Positions 16,781 to 27,118 of a stretch of 64,000 nucleotides of DNA are shown here, one piece after another. Under the pieces are notes generated by a model that did not search any database, was not told where the DNA came from, and was given only the letters and a program-made list of their open reading frames with translations. The position numbers were made by a program, and so were the translations under genes. The stretch covers positions 1,426,001 through 1,490,000 of the forward strand of contig OZ242023.1 of NCBI GenBank assembly GCA_965204915.1. The letters are read 5' to 3'. Each line of letters starts with the position of its first letter. Position 1 is the stretch's first letter. Origin of the DNA: HK1 sp965204915. Its GTDB lineage: Bacteria > Pseudomonadota > Gammaproteobacteria > HK1.

Positions 16781-16902
16781 GTCAAACGCTCCGGGATCGG
16801 GGCATGGAGTGTAGCCCGCGGAGCGGGCCTCGCTCGCGCATGTCTTCGAAGCTGTGGTACATCAGGGTACGGTGAACCGAGGGGCGCCCCGCGGCGAGCG
16901 CA

Positions 16903-18099
16903 ATGACTCCACCCCCGAATCCTGTTCGCCTGCGCCGGCTGGCCCTGCGCGGCCAGGGCCTCGTCGGCGCCCGCAAGCTCGCCGCCGGTCCCGGCGGCGT
17001 CCTGAAGACCCTGGAGCGGATCGGCTACGTGCAGATCGACACCATATCCGTGGTCGCCCGGGCCCATCACCACGTACTGTTCACGCGCGTGTCCCGTTAT
17101 CGGGAAGACATGCTCGACCGGCTGGTCCGCCAGCGCCATGCCTTCGAGTACTGGCGCCATGCCGCCGCCTACATGCCGCTGAGGGATTACCGCTTCTCGC
17201 TGCCGATGATGCGCGCCGTCGCCAGCGGCGAGTTGAAGTGGTTCGACCGCAGGGACGGGAAGCTGATGGCCCGGGTGAAGGATCGGATCCGCGAGGAGGG
17301 ACCGCTGTTCGCCCGGGATTTCGAGGATACGCGCACCGGCACGAAGGGCTGGTGGGACTGGAAGCCGGCGAAGCAGGCCCTGGAGCAGCTCTTCATGGAA
17401 GGGCAACTGACCAGCGTGGAGCGGCAGGGCTTTCAGAAGCGTTACGAGCTGATGGAACGGTTCCTGCCGGCCGGCGTCGACACCAGCGAGCCCACCGATG
17501 ACGAGTGCGCGGATCACGCCATCGATCTCTCGCTCCGCGCCCACGGCTTCGCCACCCGGCGCACGATGACTTGGCTGCGCCGCAGTCCCCGCCTGCGAAG
17601 AGCCGTGGCCGGCCGTCTGCCGGCGCGGGTCCGGGCCGGCGAGCTGGAAGAACGGCGGCTGGCGACCGGTGAGCCCGTCTACGCCCTGTCCGGCACCTTC
17701 GGCCAACGCCTCCGGGCGCCGCCGGATCGGGTGCGCCTGCTGTCTCCGTTCGACAACACGGTGATCCAGCGGGATCGTTGTGCCGCGGTCTTCGGCTTCG
17801 ATTACACCGTCGAGTGCTACGTCCCGGAGGCAAAGCGGCGTTTCGGCTACTACGCCATGCCGATCCTGTACCGCGATCGGCTCGTCGGGCGCATGGACTG
17901 CAAGGCGCACCGGAGCGAGGGCCGCTTCGAGATCAGGGCGCTGTTCATCGAGCAGGCGGTTCCCGAAGCGTTCTTCCCCGCTCTGGCGACGGAGGTGTCG
18001 GACTACGCCGCCTTCACCGGTTGCGTGGAGACGACCGTGGCCAGGGCCGTCCCCGGGACGTGTCGAGCGCCGCTCGAACGATGCCTGCGGGAGCTCTGA
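16903..18099 (+). CDS. ycaQ: YcaQ-type winged-helix DNA glycosylase
   Basis: A 398-residue member of the YcaQ/AlkX family (HTH_42), which unhooks DNA interstrand crosslinks and alkylated purines. Recognisable parts: RRLALRGQGL with the N-terminal wHTH, LERIGYVQIDTISVVARAHH (the conserved Q-I-D-T motif with the catalytic QxD), DVLDRLV-like DMLDRLVRQRHAFEYWRHAA, LSPFDNTVIQRDR and a C-terminal FGYYAMPILYRDRLVGRMD. Length matches the family. A 280-base gap to metG follows without a recognisable gene. Confidence 0.88.
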   Translation: MTPPPNPVRLRRLALRGQGLVGARKLAAGPGGVLKTLERIGYVQIDTISVVARAHHHVLFTRVSRYREDMLDRLVRQRHAFEYWRHAAAYMPLRDYRFSLPMMRAVASGELKWFDRRDGKLMARVKDRIREEGPLFARDFEDTRTGTKGWWDWKPAKQALEQLFMEGQLTSVERQGFQKRYELMERFLPAGVDTSEPTDDECADHAIDLSLRAHGFATRRTMTWLRRSPRLRRAVAGRLPARVRAGELEERRLATGEPVYALSGTFGQRLRAPPDRVRLLSPFDNTVIQRDRCAAVFGFDYTVECYVPEAKRRFGYYAMPILYRDRLVGRMDCKAHRSEGRFEIRALFIEQAVPEAFFPALATEVSDYAAFTGCVETTVARAVPGTCRAPLERCLREL

Positions 18100-18379
18100 G
18101 AGCTCGGCCCGATGCGCCGAAGGCTTCCAGCAAGCCCCGAGAGCCCCGCAAGCCGATGAGATCGTCCGAGCCGAAGGGAAGAGGCCACGGCGACGTCCGG
18201 GAGCGTTTCGCAAGGCTTCCCTCGGACGTCCCGGGTCCCTGGAGCGGCATGGTCGAGCCGCCGGGGCGTCCGGCAGCGGCCTGCGACCCGGCGCAAGGGG
18301 ACGGCATGACCACACCCGCGCACGACGATGCTAACGTACGCGGCCATCCGTCCCCCGGCGACCCAACGGTATCGACCCC

Positions 18380-20437
18380 ATGCCTCCATCGACCCGCACG
18401 CTCCTGGTGACGAGCGCGCTGCCCTACGCCAACGGCCCCATCCACATCGGACATCTGGTCGAGTACGTCCAGACCGACGTCTGGGTGCGGTTCCAGCGCG
18501 CGCTCGGCCATCGCTGCGTGTACGTCTGCGCCGACGACGGGCACGGCACGCCGATCATGCTCAAGGCGGAGCAGGAAGGAATGACGCCGGAGGCGCTCAT
18601 CGAGGCCATCGGCGAGGAGCACCGGGCCGACTTCCGGGACTTCGGGATCTCGTTCGACAACTACCACACCACCCACTCGCCGGAGAACCGCGCGTGCTCG
18701 GAGCTGATCTACGCGCGGCTGAAGGAGGCCGGGCACATCGTGCGCAAGGACGTGGCGCAGGCGTTCGACCCGGTGAAGGAGATGTTCCTGCCGGATCGCT
18801 ACGTCAAGGGCACCTGCCCGAGCTGCGGGGCGCCGGATCAGTACGGGGACAACTGCGAGGTCTGCGGCGCGACCTACGGCCCGGCGGACCTCGACGACGC
18901 GGTGTCGGTGCTGTCGGGAGAGAAGCCCGAGCTGCGCACCTCGGAGCACTACTTCGTGCGTCTGGCGGATTTCGAGACGCCGCTACGGCAATGGCTCGCG
19001 GGCGGCGGCCCGGACGGGCGCTCCCCGGTGCAGGCCGAGATCGCCAACAAGCTCGACGAGTGGTTCGACGCCGGCCTCCAGGACTGGGACATCTCCCGCG
19101 ACGCCCCGTACTTCGGATTCGAGATCCCCGACGTCCCCGGGAAGTACTTCTACGTCTGGCTGGACGCGCCGATCGGATACATGGGGAGCTTCCGGCACCT
19201 GTGCGCGCGGCGCGGGGACCTCGACTTCGACGGCGCCTGGAGCCCGGATTCCGAGGTGGAGCTCTACCACTTCGTGGGCAAGGACATCGCCTACTTCCAC
19301 ACCCTGTTCTGGCCCGCCATGCTGCACGGCGCGGGCTTCCGCATGCCCGCGGGGGTGTTCGTCCACGGCTTCCTCACCGTCAACGGCCAGAAGATGTCGA
19401 AGCGGACCGGCACCTTCGTCAAGGCCCGCACCTATCTCGACCACCTCGACCCCGAGTACCTGCGCTACTACTTCGCGTGCAAGCTCTCGAACGGCATCGA
19501 CGATCTCGACCTGAGCTTCGAGGACTTCTGCCGGCGGGTGAACGCGGATCTCGTGGGCAAGGTCGTCAACATCGCCTCGCGATGCGCGGGCTTCATCCAC
19601 CGGCACTTCGGCGGCCGGCTGTCCGCGCATCTCGCGGAGCCGGACCTCTACCGGGAGGCGGCGGAGGCGTCCGGGCGCATTGCCACGCTCTACGACTCCC
19701 GGGAGTTCGGCAAGGCCATGCGCGAGGTCATGGCGATCGCGGACCGGGCCAACCGGTACATCGACGAGCGCAAGCCCTGGGTGCTCGCCAGGGACGAGGC
19801 GACGCGCCCGGAGGTGCAGGAGGTATGCACCGTCGGCCTCAACCTGTTCCGGGTGATCATGACCTTCCTCAAGCCGGTGCTGCCCCGCACCGCCGGGCGC
19901 GTGGAATCGTTCCTGCGCTGCGGCGAGCTGTCCTGGGACGGCGTCGCATCGCCCCTGCTCGACCACGGGATCGCCCGGTTCGAACCCCTGCTCACGAGGA
20001 TCGAGCCGGCGAGGATCGATGCGATGGTCGCGGATTCGAGGGAGGCGGAGGATGGAGGCGCATCCGCACCCGCACCCGCATCCGCACCCGCATCCGCGGC
20101 GGGCGCGGATGATCGAATCGAAATCGGGGAGTTCGCGAAGATCGATCTGCGCATCGCCCGGGTCACCGGCGCGAAGCTCGTCGAGGGGTCCGACAAGCTG
20201 CTCGAGATCCGGGTGGACGTCGGTGACGGGGAGCGCACCGTGTTCGCCGGCATCCGCGGGGCGTACTCGCCGGAGAGCCTCGTCGGGCGCCACGTGGTGG
20301 TGGTCGCCAACCTCGTCCCCCGCCGGATGCGGTTCGGGGTGTCGGACGGCATGATCCTGGCCGCGGGGCCCGGTGGATCGGAGATCTGGCTGCTCGACGT
20401 CGACGAGGGCGCGAAGGCCGGCCTGCGGGTGAAGTGA
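18380..20437 (+). CDS. metG: Methionyl-tRNA synthetase
   Basis: A 685-residue class I synthetase. Rossmann start LVTSALPYANGPIHIGHLVE (HIGH-type), zinc knuckle CPSCGAPDQYGDNCEVCG, WLDAPIGYMGSF, VHGFLTVNGQKMSKRTGTF (KMSKS loop) and an alpha-helical anticodon domain. After residue 555 comes an Ala/Pro linker encoded by a 12-base tandem repeat at about 20059-20099, then a dimerising EMAP/OB tRNA-binding domain (EIGEFAKIDLRIARVTGAKL ... GMILAAGPGG). Its TGA is followed directly by the ATG of rnfB. Confidence 0.97.
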   Translation: MPPSTRTLLVTSALPYANGPIHIGHLVEYVQTDVWVRFQRALGHRCVYVCADDGHGTPIMLKAEQEGMTPEALIEAIGEEHRADFRDFGISFDNYHTTHSPENRACSELIYARLKEAGHIVRKDVAQAFDPVKEMFLPDRYVKGTCPSCGAPDQYGDNCEVCGATYGPADLDDAVSVLSGEKPELRTSEHYFVRLADFETPLRQWLAGGGPDGRSPVQAEIANKLDEWFDAGLQDWDISRDAPYFGFEIPDVPGKYFYVWLDAPIGYMGSFRHLCARRGDLDFDGAWSPDSEVELYHFVGKDIAYFHTLFWPAMLHGAGFRMPAGVFVHGFLTVNGQKMSKRTGTFVKARTYLDHLDPEYLRYYFACKLSNGIDDLDLSFEDFCRRVNADLVGKVVNIASRCAGFIHRHFGGRLSAHLAEPDLYREAAEASGRIATLYDSREFGKAMREVMAIADRANRYIDERKPWVLARDEATRPEVQEVCTVGLNLFRVIMTFLKPVLPRTAGRVESFLRCGELSWDGVASPLLDHGIARFEPLLTRIEPARIDAMVADSREAEDGGASAPAPASAPASAAGADDRIEIGEFAKIDLRIARVTGAKLVEGSDKLLEIRVDVGDGERTVFAGIRGAYSPESLVGRHVVVVANLVPRRMRFGVSDGMILAAGPGGSEIWLLDVDEGAKAGLRVK

Positions 20438-21154
20438 ATGCCGATGCACGCGCAGCCCTCATCCGGCGCCACCGATGTCGATACCGTCGATGCGTTGCTC
20501 CCGCAGACCCAATGCCGCCGGTGCGGCTACGACGCCTGCCGGCCGTATGCGCAAGCTCTGGCGCGCGGCGACGCGGATTTGAACCGGTGTCCGCCGGGAG
20601 GGGAGGCCACCATCGCCGCGCTCGCCCGCATCCTCGGACGCCCCGTGAAAGCGCTCGATCCCGCCTGCGGCGCGGCGGGACCGCGCGAGACCGCGGTCAT
20701 CGACGAGAGCGCCTGCATCGGATGCACGGTGTGCATCCGCGCGTGCCCGGTGGACGCGATCATCGGCGCGCGCAAGTGGATGCATGCGGTGCTGGAAAGC
20801 GAATGCACGGGATGCGGCCTGTGCGTCGAGCCGTGCCCGGTGGATTGCATCGCCATGGTGCCGGCGCGCACCGGCCCGGCGACGCCCGAAGGGTGGCTCG
20901 CCGAGCGCGCGCCGCTCGCCCGGCGGCGGTTCGAGCGCCGGCGCACCCGCGAATCGGGCCTCGACGCCGCGCCGCATCGCCGGTGGCGGGCCGGCAGGAT
21001 CGACGCCGCCGACTCCTTGAGGACGCGCACCGTCGAGCAGCGGCGGGCCGACGTCGCCGCGGCGGTCGCACGGGTCGAGGCGCGCAAGACGCAGGCGGCG
21101 ACCCGCAAGACACGGGCCGTTGCCGTTGCGCGGGACGGGGAGGGCGGGCGTTGA
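20438..21154 (+). CDS. rnfB: RnfB-like ferredoxin-domain electron transport protein
   Basis: A 238-residue iron-sulfur protein. The N-terminal four-Cys module (TQCRRCGYDACRPYAQAL ... NRCPPGG) and two 4Fe-4S motifs (ACIGCTVCIRACPVDAII and ECTGCGLCVEPCPVDCI) match RnfB/RsxB. Residues 150-238 are a basic Ala/Arg-rich tail typical of the stand-alone version next to nth. It lacks the N-terminal membrane helix of RnfB from full Rnf complexes, and no other rnf gene is present, so it is probably a soluble electron carrier, perhaps linked to Nth cluster maintenance (inference). Confidence 0.88.
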   Translation: MPMHAQPSSGATDVDTVDALLPQTQCRRCGYDACRPYAQALARGDADLNRCPPGGEATIAALARILGRPVKALDPACGAAGPRETAVIDESACIGCTVCIRACPVDAIIGARKWMHAVLESECTGCGLCVEPCPVDCIAMVPARTGPATPEGWLAERAPLARRRFERRRTRESGLDAAPHRRWRAGRIDAADSLRTRTVEQRRADVAAAVARVEARKTQAATRKTRAVAVARDGEGGR

Positions 21155-21789
21155 ACGCCGCGAAGCGCCGGGCGATCTTCGAGCGGCTGCACGAGGCGAA
21201 CCCGTCGCCGACGACGGAGCTCGAATACTCCACCACCTTCGAGCTGCTGATCGCGGTGATGCTCTCGGCGCAGGCCACCGACGTGAGCGTCAACAAGGCG
21301 ACCCCCTCGCTGTTCCGCGCCGCCTCCACCCCGGACGCCATGCTGGCGCTGGGCGAGGAGGGGGTTCGCGCGCATATCCGCAACATCGGGCTGTTCAACG
21401 CCAAGGCGAAGAACGTCGTCGCGACCTGCCGGCTCCTCCTCGATCTCCACGGGGGGAAGGTGCCGGACGAGCGCGAAGCGCTGGAGCGCCTGCCCGGTGT
21501 CGGGCGCAAGACCGCGAACGTGGTGCTGAACACCGCGTTCGGCGTCCCCGTGATCGCGGTCGACACCCATATCTTCCGGGTCGCCAACCGCACCCGGCTC
21601 GCCCGCGGCAAGACCCCCCGCGAGGTCGAGGACGGCCTGGAGCGCTCGACCCCGGACGAGTTCAGGCGCGACGCCCACCACTGGCTGATCCTGCACGGCA
21701 GGTACGTGTGCACCGCGCGCAAGCCGGCTTGCGGCCGCTGCCTCATCGCCGACCTGTGCGAGTACCGGGACAAGCGCCTGGAGCCGTGA
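21151..21789 (+). CDS. nth: Endonuclease III
   Basis: A 212-residue base-excision repair glycosylase/AP lyase for oxidised pyrimidines. HhH motif LERLPGVGRKTANVVLNTAF with catalytic Lys, catalytic Asp in VIAVDTHIFRVANRT, and the iron-sulfur loop C-x6-C-x2-C-x5-C in CTARKPACGRCLIADLC. The start is TTG 21151, overlapping the rnfB stop (TTGA); no ATG or GTG gives a better N-terminus, and a purine-rich stretch precedes it. Confidence 0.95.
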   Translation: MNAAKRRAIFERLHEANPSPTTELEYSTTFELLIAVMLSAQATDVSVNKATPSLFRAASTPDAMLALGEEGVRAHIRNIGLFNAKAKNVVATCRLLLDLHGGKVPDEREALERLPGVGRKTANVVLNTAFGVPVIAVDTHIFRVANRTRLARGKTPREVEDGLERSTPDEFRRDAHHWLILHGRYVCTARKPACGRCLIADLCEYRDKRLEP

Positions 21790-21909
21790 CTTCCTGCCGG
21801 CTACGGGCGATTACCGGACGATGCGGCCGGCGTGTTCCGGGCCTCGTGGCGTTACGGCCCACCGGCAGGAGGGACGAGGCGGTGACGGTTCACCGGCAGG
21901 GATAGGGCG

Positions 21910-22350
21910 TTGCTGTACGGAAGCAACCGCGGCGACCTGCGCCGGGCCTACGTGGACGCCTGGTCGAAGTCGTGCGCCGGACGGCCGCTCGAACCCCTGG
22001 AACGCCTCCTGGCCGAGGTCGTCGCGGAGCACCCCGAGTACCACGCTGCGCTCGAATCCCCGGATGCGCTCGCCCACGAGTTCCCACCGGAGGCGGGCCG
22101 GACGAACCCCTTCCTGCACCTGGGGCTGCACGTGGCGATCCGGGAGCAGCTCGCCACGGACCGTCCGCCCGGGTTGCGCGGGCTCTACACGGCGCTCCTG
22201 CCGCGGTTCGCGGACGTGCACGAGCTGGAGCACGCCCTCATGGAATGTCTGGCGGAGACGTTGTGGGACGCACAACGGGCGGGGACCGCTCCGGACGATG
22301 CGCGCTACCTGGCCCGGGTGCGGCGGCTCGCGGGTCCGGGTTCCGGATAG
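21910..22350 (+). CDS. DUF1841 family protein
   Basis: A 146-residue protein of the DUF1841 family, commonly found next to nth in Gammaproteobacteria. Family segments: SNRGDLRRAYVDAWSKSCAG, PLEPLERLLAEVVAEHPEYH, GRTNPFLHLGLHVAIREQLA and HELEHALMECLAETLWDAQR. It is helical, with conserved His/Glu residues suggesting metal binding, but its function is unknown. The TTG start at 21910 has a GGGATAGGG ribosome-site-like run just before it. It is followed by a 242-base gap with an AT-rich patch (about 22521-22565) before dapF. Confidence 0.85.
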   Translation: MLYGSNRGDLRRAYVDAWSKSCAGRPLEPLERLLAEVVAEHPEYHAALESPDALAHEFPPEAGRTNPFLHLGLHVAIREQLATDRPPGLRGLYTALLPRFADVHELEHALMECLAETLWDAQRAGTAPDDARYLARVRRLAGPGSG

Positions 22351-22592
22351 ACACGCCCACGGAACGCCCTGCCGTGGACCAGGACCACTCTTTTTCGCCA
22401 TATCGCCTGCCGCCCGCCTGCGCCGTGCGGATTCCGGTCTCCTCCGTCCGCAAACGGCCTCCCGCCGTCCTGGCCCCGGCCGTTTCGACCCTTCGGGAAA
22501 CCCGATCCGAGTCCCGCGGCGAATGAAAAATGGTCTTGTGCCGCCGGCGCCGGTATTTTGCCCTTGCAACCCGCTCTTGTACCCTTCGGGAC

Positions 22593-23420
22593 ATGCGCCT
22601 GCGATTCTCCAAGATGCACGGCATCGGCAACGACTTCGTCGTGGCCGACGCCACCCGGTCGCCCCTCCCGAGCGCGGAGCAGATCCGGCGCCTCGCCGAT
22701 CGGAGAACGGGGGTCGGGTGTGACCAGGTGCTGATGGCGGTCCGTCCCGACGATGCGGGCTGCGACCTCGGGGTCGTGATCTTCAATGCCGACGGGTCCC
22801 GGGCCGGGCAGTGCGGCAACGGGATGCGCTGCATGGCGGTGTTCGCCCGTGAACGCGGTCTGGTCGCGTCGGACGAGATCGCCTTCGAGACGCCGGGGGG
22901 CGCCGTGCTCGCCACCATCGGGGACGGCGGCGCGGTCTGCGTGCGCATGGGAGCTCCGCGGCTCGATCCGGAGGAGATACCGATCGTGGCTCCGCGCCGC
23001 GCGGCGAGCTATCGGCTCGACGTTGACGGCGACGAGGTCCGGTTCGCGGCGGTGTCGATGGGGAATCCGCACGCCGTGGTACGGGTGCCGGACGTGGAGC
23101 GCGCGCGGGTGATCCGTTGCGGGCGTGCGTTGCAGGCCCATCCCTTCTTTCCCGAGAGCGTGAACGTGGGGTTCGCGCAGCTCGTGTCGCGCGACCGCCT
23201 TCGCCTGCGCGTGTTCGAACGCGGCGCCGGCGAGACGCGGGCGTGTGGCTCGGGAGCGTGCGCGGCGGTCGTCGCGGGGCGGCTGAGCGGTGATCTCGAT
23301 GCGAGCGTGCGGGTCGAGCTTCCCGGCGGAACGCTGCGGATCGAATGGGAAGGCGAGGGTGGGCCGGTATGGATGACGGGACCCACGGCGTGGATCTTCG
23401 ATGCGGAGATCGAGCTGTGA
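22593..23420 (+). CDS. dapF: Diaminopimelate epimerase
   Basis: A 275-residue DapF, which interconverts LL- and meso-diaminopimelate for lysine and peptidoglycan. N-terminal MRLRFSKMHGIGNDFVV fixes the ATG at 22593. The two catalytic cysteines are in GQCGNGMRC and RACGSGACAAVVAG; VSMGNPHAVVRV is the third signature. Its stop overlaps the xerC start as GTGA. The DUF484 gene that often lies between dapF and xerC in this lineage is absent. Confidence 0.97.
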   Translation: MRLRFSKMHGIGNDFVVADATRSPLPSAEQIRRLADRRTGVGCDQVLMAVRPDDAGCDLGVVIFNADGSRAGQCGNGMRCMAVFARERGLVASDEIAFETPGGAVLATIGDGGAVCVRMGAPRLDPEEIPIVAPRRAASYRLDVDGDEVRFAAVSMGNPHAVVRVPDVERARVIRCGRALQAHPFFPESVNVGFAQLVSRDRLRLRVFERGAGETRACGSGACAAVVAGRLSGDLDASVRVELPGGTLRIEWEGEGGPVWMTGPTAWIFDAEIEL

Positions 23421-24427
23421 CGGCTCGGATGGCGCTTCCTCGCGGCGCGTCCCGCGCCGGCCGGAGCGGCGAGGACGTGGTGGCCGGGATCGCACCGGCC
23501 GGGAACGAGCTCGGAAACGCCGGTGGGCCGATCGCGGGTTGCGGTGAATGGATCGAGCGGTTCTGCCGTCACTTGGGCGATGAGCGCGGCCTCTCGCCGC
23601 ATACCGTGCTGGGGTATCGCCGCGACCTCGCCGTATTCGCCGGATACCTCGAATCGATGCAGGTGGAGGACTGGCCCGCGATCGACGTGGGCGTCGTGCG
23701 CGGCTTCGTCGCCTGGCGGCACCGGCACTCGGTGGGGGGGCGCTCGATCCAGCGCGCGCTCTCGGCGCTGCGGACGTTCTTCGATTTCTGTGTGCGCGAA
23801 TCGGTGATGATCCGCAATCCGGCCCGGGCGGTGCGTGCGCCGAAGGCGTCGAGACGGCTGCCGAACGCACTCGACACGGATCGGGCCGGCGCGCTGGTGG
23901 AGCTCGACGGCGACGACCCGCTGAGCCTGCGCGACCGGGCGATGCTGGAGCTCACCTATTCTTCGGGGCTGCGTCTGTCGGAGCTGTGTGCGCTCGCGGT
24001 TGCGGACGTCGATCTCGAAAGCGGTCTCGTCAGGGTGATCGGCAAGGGACGCAAGACCCGGGTGGTACCCGTCGGGCGCCATGCGCGCGAAGCGGTGCGG
24101 GCATGGCTCGCGGCGCGAACGGAGCTTGCCGGCGCCGGTGAGGGCGCGCTGTTCGTGAGCCGGCAGGGACGCCGGATTTCCGCGCGCGCGGTGCAGGCGC
24201 GGTTCGCCAGGCGAGCCCTTGAACGCGGGGTCGGCGTCCACGTCCATCCGCACATGCTGCGGCACTCGTTCGCGACGCATCTTCTGGAGTCGAGCGGAGA
24301 CCTGCGCGCGGTGCAGGAGCTGCTGGGACACGCCGACATCGGCACCACCCAGGTCTACACCCACCTGGACTTCCAGCATCTTGCCTCGGTCTACGACCGC
24401 GCCCATCCGAGGGCGCGGAAGAAGTAG
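23417..24427 (+). CDS. xerC: Tyrosine recombinase XerC
   Basis: A 336-residue site-specific recombinase that resolves chromosome dimers with XerD at dif. Core-binding domain GLSPHTVLGYRRDLAVFAGY; catalytic residues Arg in TYSSGLRLSELC, Lys in GKGRKTRVVPVG, H-x-x-R in HPHMLRHSFATHLL, and His and Tyr in LGHADIGTTQVYTH. The start is GTG 23417 (coupled to dapF) or ATG 23429. The N-terminus is about 40 residues longer than usual, with a Gly/Ala-rich segment before IERFCRHL. Confidence 0.95.
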   Translation: MTARMALPRGASRAGRSGEDVVAGIAPAGNELGNAGGPIAGCGEWIERFCRHLGDERGLSPHTVLGYRRDLAVFAGYLESMQVEDWPAIDVGVVRGFVAWRHRHSVGGRSIQRALSALRTFFDFCVRESVMIRNPARAVRAPKASRRLPNALDTDRAGALVELDGDDPLSLRDRAMLELTYSSGLRLSELCALAVADVDLESGLVRVIGKGRKTRVVPVGRHAREAVRAWLAARTELAGAGEGALFVSRQGRRISARAVQARFARRALERGVGVHVHPHMLRHSFATHLLESSGDLRAVQELLGHADIGTTQVYTHLDFQHLASVYDRAHPRARKK

Positions 24428-24496
24428 CACGGCGCCGGGGCTTGGGCGGTACGCCCGGATGATCCTCCTTGCTCCCGGAGCCACCACCGTTCTCCC

Positions 24497-24529
24497 GGCC
24501 CCCGCCGCGCGAAGGTCTGCGGCGGGGCC
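24497..24529 (+). terminator. GC-rich hairpin downstream of xerC
   Basis: GGCCCCCGCCGC (24497-24508) pairs with GCGGCGGGGCC (24519-24529) around a 10-base loop. No T-run follows, so it is at best a weak intrinsic terminator or an RNA-stability hairpin. It lies within the 295-base xerC-hslV gap, which otherwise shows only a -10-like TAGAAT at 24689-24694 ahead of hslV. Confidence 0.35.
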
Positions 24530-24722
24530 GTGCCTGGAGGATGGGTAACCCGATCGCTCCGATCGAGTGCCCGAGGTCGCGGCACGTGCGGGCGCTCGGA
24601 GATCGCACGGGTGGAAGCGGGCGACGGTGGCCGTCGGATCCTGGAGGACCGGCGCGCTCCAACCTCTCCGGCGCCCGGATGCTTGCGGTAGAATCGCCCG
24701 CCCTTCCAACCCATGTCCGACC

Positions 24723-25268
<546 letters not shown>

Positions 25269-25306
25269 CGGCAGGCGGCGTCCGGGCCGGGCGTGAAACG
25301 GGACCC

Positions 25307-26650
25307 ATGACACAAATGACGCCGAGAGAGATCGTCCACGAGCTGGACAAGCACATCGTGGGCCAGGCCGACGCCAAGCGTGCGGTGGCCATCGCGCTGC
25401 GCAACCGCTGGCGGCGGATGCAGGTCGGCGAAGAGATGCGCGCCGAAATCACCCCCAAGAACATCCTGATGATCGGACCGACCGGGGTCGGGAAGACCGA
25501 GATCGCCCGCCGCCTCGCCCGCCTCGCGGGCGCCCCGTTCATCAAGGTGGAGGCCACCAAATTCACCGAGGTCGGTTACGTGGGTCGCGACGTCGAGTCC
25601 ATCGTGCGCGATCTCACCGACGTCGCGGTGAAGCTCAACCGGGAGCGGGAGATGGAGAAGGTCCGGCGCCGCGCGGAGGATGCGGCGGAGGAGCGGATCC
25701 TCGACATCCTGCTGCGTCCGGCGCGCGCCGGCGTCGCCTCGGTGGGCGCGGGCGGGGACGACGGTGTCGATGCGGCATCCACCCGGCAGAAGTTCCGCAA
25801 GATGCTGCGTGAAGGCAAGCTCGACGAGCGCGAGATCGAGGTGGAGCTGAACGCACCGGCGATCGGGGTCGAGATCATGGCCCCGCCGGGGATGGAGGAG
25901 ATGACCAGCCAGCTCCAGAGCATGTTCCAGAACCTGGGCGGGGGGCGGACCCGCACCCGCCGGCTGCGGATCCGCGAGGCGTTCAAGCTGCTGACCGAGG
26001 AGGAGGCGGGGAAGCTCATCAACGAGGACGATCTCAAGTCGCGCGCGGTGGACGATGTCGAGCAGAACGGGATCGTGTTCCTGGACGAGATCGACAAGGT
26101 CTCGCGGCGCAGCGATCGGATGGGCGCGGACGTCTCGCGCGAGGGGGTCCAGCGCGACCTGCTCCCGCTGGTCGAGGGGAGCACGGTCTCGACGAAGTAC
26201 GGCGCGGTGCGCACCGATCACATCCTGTTCATCGCCTCCGGCGCCTTCCATATCGCGAAGCCGTCCGATCTCATCCCCGAGCTCCAGGGCCGGTTTCCCA
26301 TCCGGGTGGAGCTCGCGGCACTCGGCGTCGACGACTTCCTGCGCATCCTCACCGAGCCGGATTGCTCCCTGACCGAGCAGTACGCGGCGTTGCTCGGCGC
26401 CGAGCAGGTCGCACTCTCGTTCACCGCCGAGGGGCTGCGGCGGATCGCGGAGATCGCCTGGCAGGTGAACGAGGCGACCGAGAACATCGGTGCGCGCCGG
26501 CTGCACACGGTGCTGGAGCGGCTGCTGGAGGACCTGTCGTTCGAGGGCGCGGATCTGGCGGGGCGGCGGGTGGAGATCGACGCCGGGTACGTCGACTCGC
26601 ACCTCGCGGCGCTCGCCTCGGACCAGGATCTCTCGCGATACATTCTCTGA
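25307..26650 (+). CDS. hslU: HslU ATPase subunit of HslUV protease
   Basis: A 447-residue Clp/HslU unfoldase. PREIVHELDKHIVGQADAKR, Walker A MIGPTGVGKTEIARRLA, FTEVGYVGRDVESIVRDL, the intermediate (I) domain (residues 110-230), Walker B NGIVFLDEIDKVSRR, sensor-1 DHILFIASGAFH, and the C-terminal LASDQDLSRYIL tail that docks in HslV. It starts 38 bases after hslV and is clearly cotranscribed. Full length. Confidence 0.97.
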   Translation: MTQMTPREIVHELDKHIVGQADAKRAVAIALRNRWRRMQVGEEMRAEITPKNILMIGPTGVGKTEIARRLARLAGAPFIKVEATKFTEVGYVGRDVESIVRDLTDVAVKLNREREMEKVRRRAEDAAEERILDILLRPARAGVASVGAGGDDGVDAASTRQKFRKMLREGKLDEREIEVELNAPAIGVEIMAPPGMEEMTSQLQSMFQNLGGGRTRTRRLRIREAFKLLTEEEAGKLINEDDLKSRAVDDVEQNGIVFLDEIDKVSRRSDRMGADVSREGVQRDLLPLVEGSTVSTKYGAVRTDHILFIASGAFHIAKPSDLIPELQGRFPIRVELAALGVDDFLRILTEPDCSLTEQYAALLGAEQVALSFTAEGLRRIAEIAWQVNEATENIGARRLHTVLERLLEDLSFEGADLAGRRVEIDAGYVDSHLAALASDQDLSRYIL

Positions 26651-26695
26651 GCCGGCGCGAACGGCGTATCGTGCCGGCCGGGAGTACCCCCGACC

Positions 26696-27069
26696 ATGGC
26701 TCATGCGACTTCACCCATCCCGACCGAGCTGCGCTACGACCGCGCCGCGCGCGTCCTGTACGTGGCGTTCGACAACCAGGAGAGCTTCGCCTGCACCGCC
26801 GAGTACCTTCGCGTGTACTCGCCTTCGGCCGAGGTCCGCGGGCACGGGCCGGGGCAGGAGGTCCTGCAGATCGGGAAGGAGCGGGTCGGTATCGACTCCA
26901 TCGAGCCGGTGGGCAACTACGCGGTGCGCCTGTGCTTCGACGACGGTCACGACACCGGCCTGTACTCCTGGGAGGAGCTGCACTGGCTGGGCACCCACCA
27001 TGACGCTTGTGGAACGACTATCTGGAACGTTTGCAGGCGGCCGGTCATCGCCGTCGGCCGGATGCGTGA
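26696..27069 (+). CDS. DUF971 protein, frameshifted into ubiE in this sequence
   Basis: Residues 1-102 are a DUF971/GBBH-like domain (TELRYDRAARVLYVAFDNQE, LQIGKERVGIDSIEPVGNYA, VRLCFDDGHDTGLYSWEELH). Family members usually end H-x-x-x-W-x-x-Y-L-x-R-L. That ending (WNDYLERLQAAGHRRRPDA, stop at 27067-27069) is encoded here in the next frame; a single-base loss near 27005-27011 leaves the main frame, which instead runs on without a stop into ubiE (open 26696-27874). Either a real mutation or a sequencing error. The gene normally sits beside ubiE in proteobacteria; the function is unknown. Confidence 0.75.
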
Positions 27070-27118
27070 AGACATGGCCCGGGCGAGCGGGAGGGCAGGG
27101 CGCCCGGGGAGGCCGGTC